Part shown: positions 1 to 13,525 of the stretch, one piece after another | How positions within the stretch are numbered: the first letter of the stretch is position 1 | How the letters are laid out: every line of letters starts with the position of its first letter | From: Stutzerimonas stutzeri | GTDB taxonomy: Bacteria > Pseudomonadota > Gammaproteobacteria > Pseudomonadales > Pseudomonadaceae | NCBI RefSeq assembly: GCF_024448895.1 | Contig: NZ_JAMOIC010000006.1 | Location: 248,001-312,000 of the forward strand | Length of the DNA: 64,000 nucleotides | Reading direction: 5' to 3' | The notes under the pieces: model-generated | Database searches by the model: none | The model's input: the letters and a program-made list of their open reading frames with translations, nothing else | What the model was told of the DNA's origin: nothing | Position numbers and translations under genes: made by a program

Positions 1-2216
1 AGCGATATGAATTCCTTCGCTGGGGGCAGCAAGCCTTCGACAATTTCCGCGTCGTGCCGCCAGGCACTGGCATCTGCCACCAGGTCAACTTGGAGTATCT
101 CGGTCAGGTGGTCTGGACCAAGGAAGAAAACGGCGAAACCATCGCCTATCCAGACACCTTGGTCGGCACCGACTCCCACACCACCATGATCAACGGGCTC
201 GGTGTGCTGGGTTGGGGTGTCGGCGGAATTGAAGCCGAAGCGGCGATGCTGGGGCAGCCGGTTTCGATGCTGATTCCCGAAGTCATTGGCATGCGCCTGA
301 CTGGCAAGCTCAATGAGGGCGTGACGGCGACCGACTTGGTGCTCACCGTTACGCAAATCCTGCGCAAGCACGGTGTGGTGGGCAAGTTCGTCGAGTTCTT
401 CGGTCCGGGCCTGGATCACTTGCCACTCGCCGACCGCGCCACCATCGGTAACATGGCCCCGGAATACGGTGCCACCTGCGGCTTCTTCCCGGTGGACCAG
501 ATCACCATCGACTATCTGCGTCTGACTGGCCGCGATGAGGACCGTATCGCGCTGGTCGAGGCGTATAGCAAGGCGCAGGGCATGTGGCGCGACACCGATT
601 CCCCGGACCCGGTGTTCACCGCGACTCTGGAATTGGACCTGGCCGAGGTCAGACCTTCGCTCGCCGGCCCTAAACGCCCGCAGGACCGTGTTTCGCTCGA
701 AGACATCGGCGCTAGCTTCGACCTGCTCCTGGAAACCAGTGGCAAGATTCAGCAGGTCGATACCTCAGTGCCAGTTGCCGGCGAAGACTTCTCGCTCAAG
801 CACGGCGCCGTAGTGATCGCAGCCATTACCTCCTGCACCAACACCTCCAACCCGAACGTGCTGATGGCGGCTGGGCTCGTCGCCAAGAAAGCGCTCGAGC
901 GTGGCCTGAAGCGTGCGCCATGGGTGAAATCCTCGCTGGCCCCTGGCTCTAAAGTCGTCACCGATTACCTGGAACGGGCCGGCCTCACCACCTACCTCGA
1001 TCAGCTCGGCTTCAACCTGGTCGGCTATGGCTGCACCACCTGCATCGGAAACTCCGGCCCGCTGCCGGACGCGATCGGGCAAGCGATTACCGATAACGAC
1101 TTGGTGGTGTCCTCCGTGCTCTCGGGCAATCGCAACTTCGAGGGTCGAGTGCACCCGTTGGTCAAGGCCAACTGGCTGGCTTCGCCGCCTCTGGTGGTCG
1201 CGTTCGCGCTGGCTGGCACAACGCGGATCGACATGAACAGCGAGCCACTTGGCTATGACGAGCAGAATCAGCCCGTCTACCTGCGGGACATCTGGCCGAC
1301 CAGCGCCGAAGTGAACGAAGCCGTCAGCAAGATCGACGGGCAGATGTTCCGCACCCGCTATGCCGATGTCTTCAGTGGCGACGAGCACTGGCGGTCGATC
1401 TCCTTCACCGCGGGCGACACCTATACCTGGAACAATAACTCCAGCTATGTACAAAACCCGCCGTTCTTCGAGGACATCGGGCAACCACTGACGCCGCCGA
1501 AGGATGTCGAGAGCGCGAGAATCCTGGCGCTGTTCGGTGACTCGATCACCACCGACCACATCTCCCCTGCCGGCAACATAAAGGCCAGCTCCCCCGCCGG
1601 CACCTATCTGCAGCAGCTGGGCGTGCAACCCGAGGACTTCAACTCCTACGGCTCCCGGCGCGGCAACCATGAAGTGATGATGCGCGGCACCTTCGCCAAT
1701 ATCCGCATCAAGAACGAGATGCTTGGAGGCGAGGAAGGCGGTAACACCTTGTACCAGCCAAGCGGCGAACGCTTGTCGATCTATGACGCGGCGATGCGCT
1801 ACCAGGCTGAGGGCGTGCCGCTGGTTGTTATAGCAGGCAAGGAATACGGGACGGGGTCCAGCAGGGACTGGGCGGCCAAGGGCACTAATCTGCTTGGCGT
1901 GAAGGCGGTAATCGCAGAGAGCTTCGAGCGGATTCACCGATCGAATCTGATCGGCATGGGTGTCCTGGCGCTGCAGTTCGTGGGTGATCAAACCCGCCAT
2001 TCACTCGGCCTGACTGGCAACGAGAAGCTGTCGATTCGCGGGCTGGGGGCCGACATCAAGCCGCGCCAGCTGCTGACTGTAGACGTCGAGCGCGCCGACG
2101 GATCACAAGACGCCTTCCAGGTACTTTGCCGCATCGATACGCTCAATGAAGTTCAGTACTTCAAAGCCGGCGGCATTCTGTATTTCGTACTCAGGCAGCT
2201 GATCGACGAAAACTGA
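1..2216 (+). CDS. acnA: Aconitate hydratase A, 5' end outside the window
   Basis: Interconverts citrate and isocitrate in the TCA cycle using a 4Fe-4S cluster in the cytoplasm. The reading frame is open from base 3 and is already inside the protein ([16 protein letters not shown]), so roughly the first 170 residues are missing. Cluster-ligand motifs are visible: the first cysteine in TSCTNTSNP and the pair in [12 protein letters not shown]. The swivel domain carries the substrate motif [10 protein letters not shown] near the C-terminus. The frame ends at TGA 2214-2216 and is followed at once by a terminator, so the gene ends its transcription unit. The cysteine arrangement and length fit the AcnA/IRP1 branch, not AcnB. 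Confidence 0.97.
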   Translation, partial: RYEFLRWGQQAFDNFRVVPPGTGICHQVNLEYLGQVVWTKEENGETIAYPDTLVGTDSHTTMINGLGVLGWGVGGIEAEAAMLGQPVSMLIPEVIGMRLTGKLNEGVTATDLVLTVTQILRKHGVVGKFVEFFGPGLDHLPLADRATIGNMAPEYGATCGFFPVDQITIDYLRLTGRDEDRIALVEAYSKAQGMWRDTDSPDPVFTATLELDLAEVRPSLAGPKRPQDRVSLEDIGASFDLLLETSGKIQQVDTSVPVAGEDFSLKHGAVVIAAITSCTNTSNPNVLMAAGLVAKKALERGLKRAPWVKSSLAPGSKVVTDYLERAGLTTYLDQLGFNLVGYGCTTCIGNSGPLPDAIGQAITDNDLVVSSVLSGNRNFEGRVHPLVKANWLASPPLVVAFALAGTTRIDMNSEPLGYDEQNQPVYLRDIWPTSAEVNEAVSKIDGQMFRTRYADVFSGDEHWRSISFTAGDTYTWNNNSSYVQNPPFFEDIGQPLTPPKDVESARILALFGDSITTDHISPAGNIKASSPAGTYLQQLGVQPEDFNSYGSRRGNHEVMMRGTFANIRIKNEMLGGEEGGNTLYQPSGERLSIYDAAMRYQAEGVPLVVIAGKEYGTGSSRDWAAKGTNLLGVKAVIAESFERIHRSNLIGMGVLALQFVGDQTRHSLGLTGNEKLSIRGLGADIKPRQLLTVDVERADGSQDAFQVLCRIDTLNEVQYFKAGGILYFVLRQLIDEN

Positions 2217-2240
2217 GTGTCATGACACTTTGCGTTGAAG

Positions 2241-2276
2241 GCCCGTTGCAGAGCTTCTGCGACGGGCTTTTCTTTT
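2241..2276 (+). terminator. Intrinsic terminator of acnA
   Basis: GCCCGT and GCAGA pair with TCTGC and ACGGGC around a GCT loop (2241-2266), followed by TTTTCTTTT. It lies 24 bases after the acnA stop. Confidence 0.85.
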
Positions 2277-2346
2277 GCCGGCTGTCGCATAGACGCTTAA
2301 GTCCAAAGGGAAGTGGCCGTTACGTTGCTTAGCACAACGGTCACAG

Positions 2347-2360
2347 GATTGACGTCAATC
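2347..2360. promoter_or_regulatory. 14-bp perfect palindrome upstream of aer
   Basis: GATTGACGTCAATC is a perfect palindrome about 90 bases before the aer start. It contains TTGAC and GTCAA half-sites like those of Anr/FNR but with no spacer between them, so it is not a normal Anr box. It may be a regulator site or chance; the function is not known. Confidence 0.35.
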
Positions 2361-2448
2361 TGCCATCAATTCCATGAAATGCCGTCCGAACGGCTCGACC
2401 GGATCTATGAATGTGGCTTCGGCCACCTCGAACCGCCAGGCGTACCCC

Positions 2449-4017
2449 ATGCGAAATAACCAGCCCGTCACTCAGCGCGAGTATGCATTTCCCGATCAGC
2501 AACGCCTGATCTCGACCACCGACCTGACCGGCAAGATCACCTACTGCAACGATATCTTTGCTGAAGTCAGCGGATACGACCGCAGCGATCTCATCGGCGC
2601 GCCGCATAACCTGATCCGTCATCCCGACGTTCCGGCTGCGGTGTTTGGCCATATGTGGACAACCCTGAAGGACGGCAAGCCATGGATGGGCATCGTCAAG
2701 AACCGCCGCATCAACGGCGACCATTACTGGGTCAACGCCTATGTCACACCGGTTCTGGATACGCAGCGCAAAGTCATTGGCTACGAGTCGGTCCGCACCA
2801 AGCCTACTCGCGAGCAGGTGCAACGCGCAGAAGCGCTCTACGCACGCCTTAACGCAGGCAAAAGCGGTGTGCCACGGCGTGACAAGTGGCTGCCTGTAGC
2901 GGTCAATTGGTTGCCCTTCATCGTCATCAGCCAGATCGGTTTCATGATTGGCGCATGGTTCGATCATGGCTGGGGATTCGCCCTTGCCGCGCTGCTTTCC
3001 GTACCCCTTGGGCTGGCCGGGCGCCACTGGCAGATGCGAGGCATGAACAGACTGTTGCGCCTGGCTCAGCAATCAACCAGTGATCCGCTGATTGCGCAGA
3101 TGTACACCGACAGCCAGGGCGTCGAAGCGCAGCTGGAAATGGCGATGCTCAGCGAACATGCACGGCTGAAGACGTGTCTGACGCGCCTGCAGGACAGCGC
3201 CGTTCAGCTTCAGCAACAGGCCAAGCGTGCTGACGAACTGGCACACAGCTGTTCGGATGGCCTGTCTCGCCAGCACCATGAAACCGAGCAGGTCGCCGCG
3301 GCGATTACCCAGATGGCGGCTACCACGCAGGAAGTCGCCAGCAATGTCGCACTCGCGGCCGACGCCACGGAACAGGCCAATCAGCTTACCTCTCACGGTC
3401 AGAAGATCGGTTCGGATACCCGCAAAGCCATCGAGCTGCTGGCTCACGCGGTTACTGAAACGGGCGATGCCGTGTCAGCGCTGGCTCAGAACAGCAACGA
3501 GATCGGCACCGTGGTCGATGTGATCAAGAGCATCGCTGACCAAACCAACCTGCTTGCTTTGAACGCTGCTATCGAAGCAGCCCGCGCGGGAGAAAGTGGC
3601 CGTGGGTTTGCGGTCGTAGCCGACGAGGTCCGACAGCTGGCTCAACGAACTGCAGCGGCGACCGGACAGATCCATCAGTTGATCGAGAAGCTGCAACAGC
3701 AGGCGCGCCTGGCCGTGCAAACCACCGAGCAGGGTCGCAACCAGGCCAATCAGGGCGTGGAGCGGGTGATCGACGCGGACAAGGCGCTGGTCGGCATCAG
3801 TGAAGCCGTCGCTCGCATTATCGAGATGACTGCGCAGATCGCCTCCGCAACTGAACAGCAGAGCGCCGTGGCCGACGAAATCAGCCATAACGTGGGCAAT
3901 ATCGCCCGCCTGGCTGATCAGACGTCGGGCGATGCGCAAAGCTCGGCGTTGCTATCGGAAGATCTGGCGGCAACGGCGCAATCTCAGTACAGCCTGGTGG
4001 AACGCTTCAATCGCTGA
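2449..4017 (+). CDS. aer: Aerotaxis receptor Aer (PAS-containing methyl-accepting chemotaxis protein)
   Basis: Senses redox or oxygen state and signals to CheA/CheW for energy taxis. It has 522 residues from ATG 2449; the sequence [15 protein letters not shown] is typical of Aer proteins, and I reject the ATG 75 bases upstream. An N-terminal PAS domain (about 10-115) would bind FAD. A hydrophobic stretch at about 150-200 ([29 protein letters not shown]) is the membrane anchor, with no periplasmic sensor domain. The C-terminal signalling hairpin contains [20 protein letters not shown], the hallmark CheA/CheW-binding tip. Its place just before the cbb3 operons suits a role in steering cells to low oxygen. 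Confidence 0.93.
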   Translation: MRNNQPVTQREYAFPDQQRLISTTDLTGKITYCNDIFAEVSGYDRSDLIGAPHNLIRHPDVPAAVFGHMWTTLKDGKPWMGIVKNRRINGDHYWVNAYVTPVLDTQRKVIGYESVRTKPTREQVQRAEALYARLNAGKSGVPRRDKWLPVAVNWLPFIVISQIGFMIGAWFDHGWGFALAALLSVPLGLAGRHWQMRGMNRLLRLAQQSTSDPLIAQMYTDSQGVEAQLEMAMLSEHARLKTCLTRLQDSAVQLQQQAKRADELAHSCSDGLSRQHHETEQVAAAITQMAATTQEVASNVALAADATEQANQLTSHGQKIGSDTRKAIELLAHAVTETGDAVSALAQNSNEIGTVVDVIKSIADQTNLLALNAAIEAARAGESGRGFAVVADEVRQLAQRTAAATGQIHQLIEKLQQQARLAVQTTEQGRNQANQGVERVIDADKALVGISEAVARIIEMTAQIASATEQQSAVADEISHNVGNIARLADQTSGDAQSSALLSEDLAATAQSQYSLVERFNR

Positions 4018-4034
4018 GGGATTCAACCGAGCCC

Positions 4035-4063
4035 GCGACGGTCGCACCCTCTGCGACCGTCGC
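4035..4063. terminator. Convergent hairpin between aer and the hydrolase gene
   Basis: A perfect 12-bp stem, GCGACGGTCGCA with TGCGACCGTCGC and a CCCTC loop, sits between two convergent genes. There is no T tract on either side, so its efficiency as a terminator is unsure. Confidence 0.6.
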
Positions 4064-4101
4064 CCTGGCAGCGCTGCAGCGGGCGGGCCTGCTCATATGG
4101 C

Positions 4102-4785
4102 CTAGAGACTGATCAAGAACTCCGCGACGGCATTGGCCGCTGTATCCAGATGATCGTCGTGGGTGAAGCCTGATCGCTTCAGCGGCTTGAGGTCGTGATC
4201 AGCCGCCTCCAGCCAGCTCTGTCGAATCGCAGACGATAGCTGATAGCTTGCAACCCGATCCTGTCCTCCCAGGGCGTCTCTTTCTCCCTGAACGATCAAT
4301 GCCGGCGTACGTAGCTCAGCAAGATGTGCCACGCGCGGCTTTTCCGGCTTGCCGGCGGCATGAAAGGGGTAACCCAGGCACACCAACGCATCGACCGCCA
4401 GCTCATCAGCCAGCAGGCTGGCCATCCGACCTCCCATTGACTTGCCCCCGATTGCCAGCGGACCTGCGGTTTGCTGTCGCACCAGCTGATGCACTGCACG
4501 CCATTGTTCAAGCAATTGTGGCTGCGGATTGGGTGGTCGTTTGCGCCCGGTGGTACGGCGCTCGGCCATATAGGCGAACTCGAAACGCCAGACCGCTATA
4601 CCGCGAAACACCAGCCGCTCCGTCATCTGCTGCATGAATGGGCTGTCCATTGGCGCGCCAGCCCCGTGCGCCAGGATCAGGTTCGCCAGCGTGTCGCCAT
4701 GGGGCTGATCAGCCCGGACGGGCGGGATGTCACTGCCCTGCGAGTATTGACCGGCGTCAATACCGGCCATTTGCCCATTGCCCAT
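4102..4785 (-). CDS. Alpha/beta-fold hydrolase of the KANL3/Tex30 type
   Basis: A 227-residue cytoplasmic hydrolase of unknown substrate. After [16 protein letters not shown], the oxyanion-hole region, comes the nucleophile elbow [11 protein letters not shown] (Ser near residue 120). [12 protein letters not shown] near residue 165 probably supplies the acid, and the catalytic His is likely in the ADHDLKPL segment near residue 195. Small bacterial proteins of this kind are annotated only as alpha/beta hydrolases. It is convergent with aer and divergent from ccoN1, whose promoter must lie in the 83 bases between the two starts. Confidence 0.8.
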   Translation of the reverse strand: MGNGQMAGIDAGQYSQGSDIPPVRADQPHGDTLANLILAHGAGAPMDSPFMQQMTERLVFRGIAVWRFEFAYMAERRTTGRKRPPNPQPQLLEQWRAVHQLVRQQTAGPLAIGGKSMGGRMASLLADELAVDALVCLGYPFHAAGKPEKPRVAHLAELRTPALIVQGERDALGGQDRVASYQLSSAIRQSWLEAADHDLKPLKRSGFTHDDHLDTAANAVAEFLISL

Positions 4786-4868
4786 CCTTGCCCCCGCTTT
4801 CTACTGAAAGAAATGTCTGCTCATCGCAACAACAAAACATGCTCATTACCGTGGATGGAAGCCCATAC

Positions 4869-6293
4869 ATGAACACAGCAACCAGTACCGCCTATGACTA
4901 CAAGGTGGTCCGCCAATTCGCCATCATGACGGTGGTGTGGGGAATCGTCGGGATGGGGCTCGGCGTTTTCATCGCAGCACAATTGGCCTGGCCGTTCCTC
5001 AACTTCGACCTGCCCTGGACCAGCTTCGGCCGCTTGCGACCGCTGCACACCAACGCGGTGATTTTTGCCTTCGGTGGCTGTGCCCTGTTCGCGACGTCCT
5101 ACTACTCGGTCCAGCGGACCTGCCAGACCACACTGTTCGCGCCCAAGCTCGCAGCGTTCACGTTCTGGGGCTGGCAGCTGGTGATCCTGCTGGCGGCGAT
5201 CAGTCTGCCACTGGGCTTCACCAGCTCCAAGGAATACGCCGAACTGGAATGGCCGATCGATATCCTGATCACCATCGTCTGGGTGGCGTACGCGGTCGTG
5301 TTCTTCGGTACCCTGGCCACACGCAAGGTCAAGCACATCTACGTCGGCAACTGGTTCTTCGGCGCCTTCATCCTGACCGTGGCGATTCTGCACATCATCA
5401 ACAACCTGGAAGTGCCGGTCACGGCGATGAAGTCCTATTCGCTGTATGCCGGTGCGACCGATGCGATGGTGCAATGGTGGTACGGCCACAACGCCGTGGG
5501 CTTCTTCCTCACCGCGGGCTTCCTCGGGATCATGTACTACTTCGTGCCTAAGCAGGCCGAGCGTCCGGTGTATTCCTATCGCCTGTCGATCGTTCACTTC
5601 TGGGCGTTGATCACCGTTTACATCTGGGCCGGCCCGCACCACCTGCACTACACCGCGCTGCCAGACTGGGCGCAGAGCCTGGGCATGGTGATGTCGCTGA
5701 TTCTGCTGGCTCCGAGCTGGGGCGGCATGATCAACGGCATGATGACCCTGTCCGGTGCCTGGCATAAGTTGCGCAGCGACCCGATCCTCCGCTTCCTGGT
5801 GGTCTCGCTGGCGTTCTACGGTATGTCGACCTTCGAAGGTCCGATGATGGCCATCAAGACCGTCAACGCCCTGTCCCACTACACTGACTGGACCATCGGC
5901 CACGTCCACGCCGGCGCTCTCGGCTGGGTGGCCATGGTCTCCATCGGCGCGCTGTATCACCTGATTCCAAAAGTGTTCGGTCGCGCTCAGATGCACAGCA
6001 TCGGCCTGATCAACGCGCACTTCTGGCTGGCGACTATCGGCACCGTGCTCTACATCGCTTCAATGTGGGTTAACGGTATCGCGCAGGGCCTGATGTGGCG
6101 CGCGATCAACGAAGACGGCACCCTCACCTACTCCTTCGTTGAAGCGCTGGAAGCCAGCCACCCCGGCTTCGTGGTGCGGATGATCGGCGGTGCGATCTTC
6201 TTCGCCGGCATGTTGCTGATGGCATACAACACCTGGCGCACCGTACAGGCGGCCAAGCCGGCCGAATACGAAGCCGCTGCGCAGATCGCCTGA
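4869..6293 (+). CDS. ccoN1: Cytochrome cbb3 oxidase catalytic subunit I, copy 1
   Basis: Heme b/b3-CuB subunit that reduces oxygen to water and pumps protons in the inner membrane. The ATG at 4869 ([18 protein letters not shown]) gives 474 residues, the usual length; the frame stays open upstream but that part is not CcoN-like. About twelve membrane spans are visible. The heme-copper ligand histidines lie in [34 protein letters not shown] and [14 protein letters not shown]. It begins the first of two tandem cbb3 operons and is followed 11 bases later by ccoO1. Long stretches are nearly identical to the copy at 8293, especially the C-terminal half. Confidence 0.97.
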   Translation: MNTATSTAYDYKVVRQFAIMTVVWGIVGMGLGVFIAAQLAWPFLNFDLPWTSFGRLRPLHTNAVIFAFGGCALFATSYYSVQRTCQTTLFAPKLAAFTFWGWQLVILLAAISLPLGFTSSKEYAELEWPIDILITIVWVAYAVVFFGTLATRKVKHIYVGNWFFGAFILTVAILHIINNLEVPVTAMKSYSLYAGATDAMVQWWYGHNAVGFFLTAGFLGIMYYFVPKQAERPVYSYRLSIVHFWALITVYIWAGPHHLHYTALPDWAQSLGMVMSLILLAPSWGGMINGMMTLSGAWHKLRSDPILRFLVVSLAFYGMSTFEGPMMAIKTVNALSHYTDWTIGHVHAGALGWVAMVSIGALYHLIPKVFGRAQMHSIGLINAHFWLATIGTVLYIASMWVNGIAQGLMWRAINEDGTLTYSFVEALEASHPGFVVRMIGGAIFFAGMLLMAYNTWRTVQAAKPAEYEAAAQIA

Positions 6294-6301
6294 GGAGCTG
6301 A

Positions 6302-6916
<615 letters not shown>

Positions 6917-7012
6917 AGCAGCACGCTATCGAGAACGACGCGCTGCAAGGGCAGCCGTCAGAGATCTAACATCGCGGGCAGCTCGAGCGTTCGGGCTGTC
7001 CAGGAGTAACAG

Positions 7013-7948
7013 ATGAACGCTTTCTGGAGTGGATACATCGCCCTGCTGACGCTGGGCACCATTGTCGCTCTGTTCTGGCTGATCTTCGCCACTCGCAAGG
7101 GCGAGTCGCCAGGGACGACCGACAAGACCATGGGGCATTCCTTCGATGGAATCGAGGAATACGACAACCCGCTGCCCAGGTGGTGGTTCATGCTCTTCAT
7201 CGGCACGCTGGTGTTTGGCATTTTCTATCTGGTGCTCTACCCCGGCCTTGGGAACTGGAAAGGCGTAATGCCTGGCTACGAAGATGGCTGGACTCAGGAC
7301 AAGCAATGGCAACGTGAGGTCGACCAGGCTGATGAGAAATTCGGTCCGATCTTCGCCAAATATTCAGCGATGAGCGTCGCCCAGGTGGCGCAGGATGAAC
7401 GTGCCCTGAAGATTGGTGGTCGCCTCTTCGCCAACTACTGCTCGGTCTGCCACGGCTCGGATGCCAAGGGTGCAAATGGGTTCCCGAATCTGGCGGACAG
7501 CGAGTGGCGCTGGGGTGGCGATGCCGAAACCATCAAGATAACCATCCTCCATGGCCGCGTCGCCGCCATGCCAGCCTGGGGTCAGGTCATCGGTGAGGAA
7601 GGCGTCAAGAATGTAGCGGCCTATGTTCGCAGCGATCTCGCCGGCCTGCCGCTGCCGGAAGGCACCGCAGCCGACACTGCTGCTGGTGGTCAGGTCTATG
7701 CGCAGACGTGCTCGGTCTGTCATGGCGCAAATGGAGAAGGCATGGCGGCAATGGGCGCGCCCAAACTGACCAGCTCGGCTGGCTGGATCTACGGCTCCAC
7801 CCTGCCTCAGCTGCAGCAGACCATTCGTCACGGCCGCAACGGCCAGATGCCTGGACAGGAGCAGTACCTTGGGAACGACAAGGTTCATCTGCTAGCGGCT
7901 TATGTCTACAGCCTGTCGCAGCGACCAGAACGCTTGGCGAAACAGTAA
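7013..7948 (+). CDS. ccoP1: Cytochrome cbb3 oxidase diheme subunit III, copy 1
   Basis: A 311-residue diheme cytochrome c subunit that takes electrons from periplasmic donors. Two N-terminal membrane spans (about 5-27 and 57-80) flank the cytoplasmic loop with [15 protein letters not shown]-type conserved residues. Two c-type heme motifs follow: [11 protein letters not shown] near residue 143 and [11 protein letters not shown] near 238, each with a downstream Met ([12 protein letters not shown]). The start is preceded by CAGGAG. It differs more from ccoP2 than the N and O subunits do from their copies, mainly in the second heme domain. A terminator follows directly. Confidence 0.96.
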   Translation: MNAFWSGYIALLTLGTIVALFWLIFATRKGESPGTTDKTMGHSFDGIEEYDNPLPRWWFMLFIGTLVFGIFYLVLYPGLGNWKGVMPGYEDGWTQDKQWQREVDQADEKFGPIFAKYSAMSVAQVAQDERALKIGGRLFANYCSVCHGSDAKGANGFPNLADSEWRWGGDAETIKITILHGRVAAMPAWGQVIGEEGVKNVAAYVRSDLAGLPLPEGTAADTAAGGQVYAQTCSVCHGANGEGMAAMGAPKLTSSAGWIYGSTLPQLQQTIRHGRNGQMPGQEQYLGNDKVHLLAAYVYSLSQRPERLAKQ

Positions 7949-9720
<1,772 letters not shown>

Positions 9721-9732
9721 GGAAACGGATAG

Positions 9733-10344
<612 letters not shown>

Positions 10345-10350
10345 CGCACC

Positions 10351-10533
10351 ATGGATATCGGGATTCTTCGCGGCCTGGGCACCATTCTTGTTTTCGTCGC
10401 TTTCATTGGCGTCGTGCTCTGGGCTTATAGCAGCAAGCGCAAGAAAAGCTTCGATGAAGCAGCCAACCTGCCGTTCGCAGATGAGCCCGACGCCCAAAAG
10501 CGTGAAGAAGAAGCTTCCAGGAGTAAGAAATAA
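10351..10533 (+). CDS. ccoQ2: Cytochrome cbb3 oxidase accessory subunit CcoQ
   Basis: A 60-residue single-span membrane protein (MDIGILRGLGTILVFVAFIGVVLWAY in the first 26 residues) with a charged cytoplasmic tail (SSKRKKSFDEAANLPFADEP). CcoQ stabilises or modulates the cbb3 complex, including interaction of CcoP with the core. The stop TAA abuts the ccoP2 ATG. Only copy 2 has this gene, an arrangement also described for P. stutzeri. Confidence 0.92.
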   Translation: MDIGILRGLGTILVFVAFIGVVLWAYSSKRKKSFDEAANLPFADEPDAQKREEEASRSKK

Positions 10534-11451
10534 ATGACCTCGTTTTGGAGTTGGTACATCACCCTGCTGAGTTTGGGGACCATTGCTGCATTGGTCTGGC
10601 TGCTGCTCGCGACTCGCAAGGGACAACGCCACGACAGCACCGAAGAAACCGTAGGCCATTCCTATGACGGCATCGAGGAGTACGACAATCCACTCCCGCG
10701 ATGGTGGTTTCTGCTGTTCGTTGCCACGGTGATCTTTGCGCTCGGCTATCTGGCGCTGTACCCCGGCCTGGGTAACTGGAAAGGCCTGCTGCCCGGCTAC
10801 GAAGGCGGCTGGACACAAGTGAAGGAATGGGAACGTGAAGTAAACAAGGCCAATGAGCAGTACGGTCCGCTCTACGCCAAGTTTGCTGCAATGCCCGTCG
10901 AGCAGGTTGCTCAAGACCCGCAAGCCCTGAAAATGGGCGGTCGTCTGTTCGCCTCCAATTGCTCTGTCTGCCACGGCTCGGATGCCAAGGGCGCTTACGG
11001 ATTCCCCAACCTGACCGATCACGATTGGTTGTGGGGCGGTGAACCCGAGACCATCAAGACCACCATCATGGGAGGTCGTCAGGCCGCAATGCCCGCATGG
11101 CGCGACGTGATGGGCGAAGAAGGCATCCGCAATGTGGCCGGTTATGTCCGCACCCTCGCCGGCCGTGACATTCCCGAAGGGATCAACGTGGACATTGAGC
11201 AGGGTCAAAAGCTCTTTGCAGCCAACTGTGTAGCCTGCCACGGACCTGAAGGCAAAGGCACCCAGGCCATGGGCGCGCCTAACCTGACCGACAATGTCTG
11301 GCTGTACGGTTCGAGCTTTGGGCAGATCCAGCAGACGCTGCGTTACGGACGTAACGGGCGCATGCCGGCTCAGGAAGAAATACTTGGCAATGACAAGGTG
11401 CACCTGCTGGCAGCCTATGTGTACAGCCTCTCGCAGAAGTCGGAGAACTGA
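10534..11451 (+). CDS. ccoP2: Cytochrome cbb3 oxidase diheme subunit III, copy 2
   Basis: A 305-residue diheme subunit that brings electrons into cbb3-2. Two N-terminal spans are followed by heme motifs [11 protein letters not shown] near residue 143 and [11 protein letters not shown] near 232, with Met-containing segments AAMPAW and GRMPAQ. The start ATG directly follows the ccoQ2 stop, which suggests translational coupling. It ends the copy 2 operon; two GC-rich hairpins separate it from ccoG. Confidence 0.96.
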   Translation: MTSFWSWYITLLSLGTIAALVWLLLATRKGQRHDSTEETVGHSYDGIEEYDNPLPRWWFLLFVATVIFALGYLALYPGLGNWKGLLPGYEGGWTQVKEWEREVNKANEQYGPLYAKFAAMPVEQVAQDPQALKMGGRLFASNCSVCHGSDAKGAYGFPNLTDHDWLWGGEPETIKTTIMGGRQAAMPAWRDVMGEEGIRNVAGYVRTLAGRDIPEGINVDIEQGQKLFAANCVACHGPEGKGTQAMGAPNLTDNVWLYGSSFGQIQQTLRYGRNGRMPAQEEILGNDKVHLLAAYVYSLSQKSEN

Positions 11452-11461
11452 TCCCATCAGC

Positions 11462-11558
11462 TCAGGCGCGACCTACAGTCGCACCTGACTCCGGTTATCG
11501 AGGCGTACCATTCGCAGCAGGTCAGCTAAAGATCCCGGTCGGCACGTATCGACCGGGA
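11462..11558 (+). terminator. Two successive hairpins between ccoP2 and ccoG
   Basis: Hairpin one pairs TCAGG-GCGAC with GTCGC-CCTGA (11462-11488, one mismatch). Hairpin two is a perfect nine-base stem, TCCCGGTCG with CGACCGGGA (11533-11558). Neither has a T tract, so they may attenuate transcription or protect the oxidase mRNA from decay and need not fully terminate it. Confidence 0.5.
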
Positions 11559-11587
11559 CACTCACCCTCCGCCGTGGTACGCATTCG

Positions 11588-13000
11588 ATGTCTAAACAGA
11601 TCCCCGTCCATGATGTAACACCACCGGCCAAGGTCAACGCGACATCCGACCTCTATGCCGCCCGTGAAAAGATTTACACCCGCTCATTCTCCGGCCTGTT
11701 TCGCAATCTGCGTCTCGTTGGCGGTGCCCTCCTCTTCGCGCTGTACTTCGGTACTGTGTGGCTCAACTGGAATGGCCGCCAGGCAGTCTGGTGGGACTTG
11801 CCCGAGCGCAAGTTCTATATCTTCGGCGCCACCTTCTGGCCCCAGGACTTCATCCTGCTGTCGGCTCTGCTGATCATCTGCGCATTCGGATTGTTCTTCA
11901 TTACGGTCTTCGCTGGACGGGTCTGGTGTGGTTATACCTGCCCGCAGAGCGTGTTCACCTGGGTGTTCATGTGGGCAGAGAAAGTCACCGAGGGCGACCG
12001 CAACCAACGCATGAAGCTCGACAAGGCACCAATGAGTGCCAACAAGTTTCTTCGCAAACTGGCCAAGCACTCGATCTGGCTAGGCGTGTCCCTGGCCATC
12101 GGCATCACCTTCGTCGGCTATTTCACGCCGATCCGCGAATTGGTGCCCGATCTGGTGACGCTACAGGTGGGCGGCTGGGCCTTGTTCTGGGTTGGCTTCT
12201 TTACGCTTGCGACTTATGGCAACGCCGGTTATCTGCGCGAGCAGGTGTGCATCTATATGTGCCCCTATGCACGCTTCCAGAGCGTGATGTTCGACAAGGA
12301 CACGCTGATCGTTTCGTACGATCCACGCCGTGGCGAGCGACGTGGCCCGCGCAAGAAGGAGGCCGATTACAAAGCCATGGGGCTGGGCGACTGTATTGAT
12401 TGCACCATGTGCGTTCAGGTTTGCCCCACCGGTATCGACATCCGCGACGGTCTCCAGGTCGAGTGCATCGGCTGCGCTGCCTGTATCGATGCCTGCGACA
12501 CCATCATGGACAAGATGAACTACCCGCGCGGATTGATCAGCTACACCACCGAGCACAACCTGTCCGGTCAGAAGACCCACCTGGTACGTCCAAGGCTCAT
12601 AGGTTACGCAGTAGCGCTTGTCGCCATGATGGGCGTATTCGCTTTCGCCGTCAGCGATCGCTCGCTGGTCAAACTCGACGTGCTCAAAGACCGTGTTCTC
12701 TATCGTGAAAACGAGCAAGGCAGAATCGAGAACGTCTACACACTGAAGCTGATGAACAAGGGCCAGAGCGAGCAGACTTTCGTAATCGAAGCGACCGGCC
12801 TCGACGGTTTGCAGTACGAGGGGCGCAGTGAGATCAAAGCCGAAGCCGGGGAGCTTGTCACCGTGCCTGTCGAGCTTTCCGTTAAACCCGAGGAACTCCC
12901 CTCCAGCACTAACGACATCGTCTTCCACGTCAGATCGCTGGACGACGCTTCAATCGAAGATGAGGCGGAAAGCCGCTTCATCGGTCCGACCATTCGATAA
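11588..13000 (+). CDS. ccoG: Cytochrome cbb3 oxidase accessory protein CcoG (RdxA/FixG), polyferredoxin-like
   Basis: A 470-residue membrane iron-sulfur protein needed for cbb3 biogenesis; CcoG has been linked to copper(II) reduction. Membrane spans lie near 37-60, 85-110, 155-180, 190-210 and 335-355. A CGYTCPQSVF motif follows the second span. Two ferredoxin-type clusters are near 265-305, CIDCTMCVQVCP and CIGCAACIDACD. The last 120 residues form a periplasmic Ig-like FixG_C domain. It begins the ccoGHIS assembly set, with 11 bases to ccoH. Confidence 0.94.
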   Translation: MSKQIPVHDVTPPAKVNATSDLYAAREKIYTRSFSGLFRNLRLVGGALLFALYFGTVWLNWNGRQAVWWDLPERKFYIFGATFWPQDFILLSALLIICAFGLFFITVFAGRVWCGYTCPQSVFTWVFMWAEKVTEGDRNQRMKLDKAPMSANKFLRKLAKHSIWLGVSLAIGITFVGYFTPIRELVPDLVTLQVGGWALFWVGFFTLATYGNAGYLREQVCIYMCPYARFQSVMFDKDTLIVSYDPRRGERRGPRKKEADYKAMGLGDCIDCTMCVQVCPTGIDIRDGLQVECIGCAACIDACDTIMDKMNYPRGLISYTTEHNLSGQKTHLVRPRLIGYAVALVAMMGVFAFAVSDRSLVKLDVLKDRVLYRENEQGRIENVYTLKLMNKGQSEQTFVIEATGLDGLQYEGRSEIKAEAGELVTVPVELSVKPEELPSSTNDIVFHVRSLDDASIEDEAESRFIGPTIR

Positions 13001-13011
13001 ACAGGTAGTAC

Positions 13012-13518
13012 ATGAGCAACTCCGAGCCAGAAAAAAGCACCCGTTGGTACACACAGTTCTGGGCATGGTTCGTCATCGCGATCCTGCTGTCATCCGTGAT
13101 TCTCGGAACGTCGATGCTGACAATTGCCATTCGAAATGCCGACACCCTGGTCTCGGACAACTACTACGACGCCGGCAAAGGCATCAATCAGTCGCTTGAG
13201 CGCGAGAAGCTCGCCGAGAGCATGGAAGTCAGGGCCACGCTTAACCTCAATGACGAACGCGGGCTCGCTGAAGTGCAATTGAGCGGCTCCAGCCAGCCGC
13301 AACAGCTGGTCCTTAACCTGCTTTCGCCCACCCAGCCCGAGCGAGATCGCCGCATGGTTCTGCAACCCCAAGGTGACGGGCTCTATCAGGGCCAGATGCC
13401 GGAGCCGGTGACCGGCAGACGGTTCGTCGAGCTTATCGGCCGTGAGGGCGAGCAGGACTGGCGCCTGTTCGAGGAAGAGGACATCGTAAGCGGCCAGACA
13501 ATCGAATTGAGCTACTGA
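13012..13518 (+). CDS. ccoH: Cytochrome cbb3 oxidase assembly protein CcoH (FixH family)
   Basis: A 168-residue protein with one N-terminal membrane span ([20 protein letters not shown], about 11-35) and a periplasmic beta-rich domain. The conserved [12 protein letters not shown] segment near residue 50 is typical of the FixH family. CcoH is required for stable assembly of the cbb3 subunits. It lies 11 bases after ccoG and 7 bases before ccoI, so the genes are co-transcribed. Confidence 0.9.
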   Translation: MSNSEPEKSTRWYTQFWAWFVIAILLSSVILGTSMLTIAIRNADTLVSDNYYDAGKGINQSLEREKLAESMEVRATLNLNDERGLAEVQLSGSSQPQQLVLNLLSPTQPERDRRMVLQPQGDGLYQGQMPEPVTGRRFVELIGREGEQDWRLFEEEDIVSGQTIELSY

Positions 13519-13525
13519 CGCGTCG

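Noticed and set aside
765-2000. 411-codon minus-strand frame opposite acnA
   Set aside because: It is the antisense of a well-conserved enzyme; high GC gives long open antisense frames. It has no family-like sequence.
4821-6020. 399-codon minus-strand frame opposite ccoN1, and a similar frame of 632 codons at 9559-11457 opposite ccoO2-P2
   Set aside because: The translations are rich in His, Gln, Arg and Asp, typical of antisense reading of membrane protein genes.
6917-7012. Degenerate ccoQ between ccoO1 and ccoP1
   Set aside because: No frame in the 96 bases gives a CcoQ-like span or tail; the gap looks like unrelated spacer.
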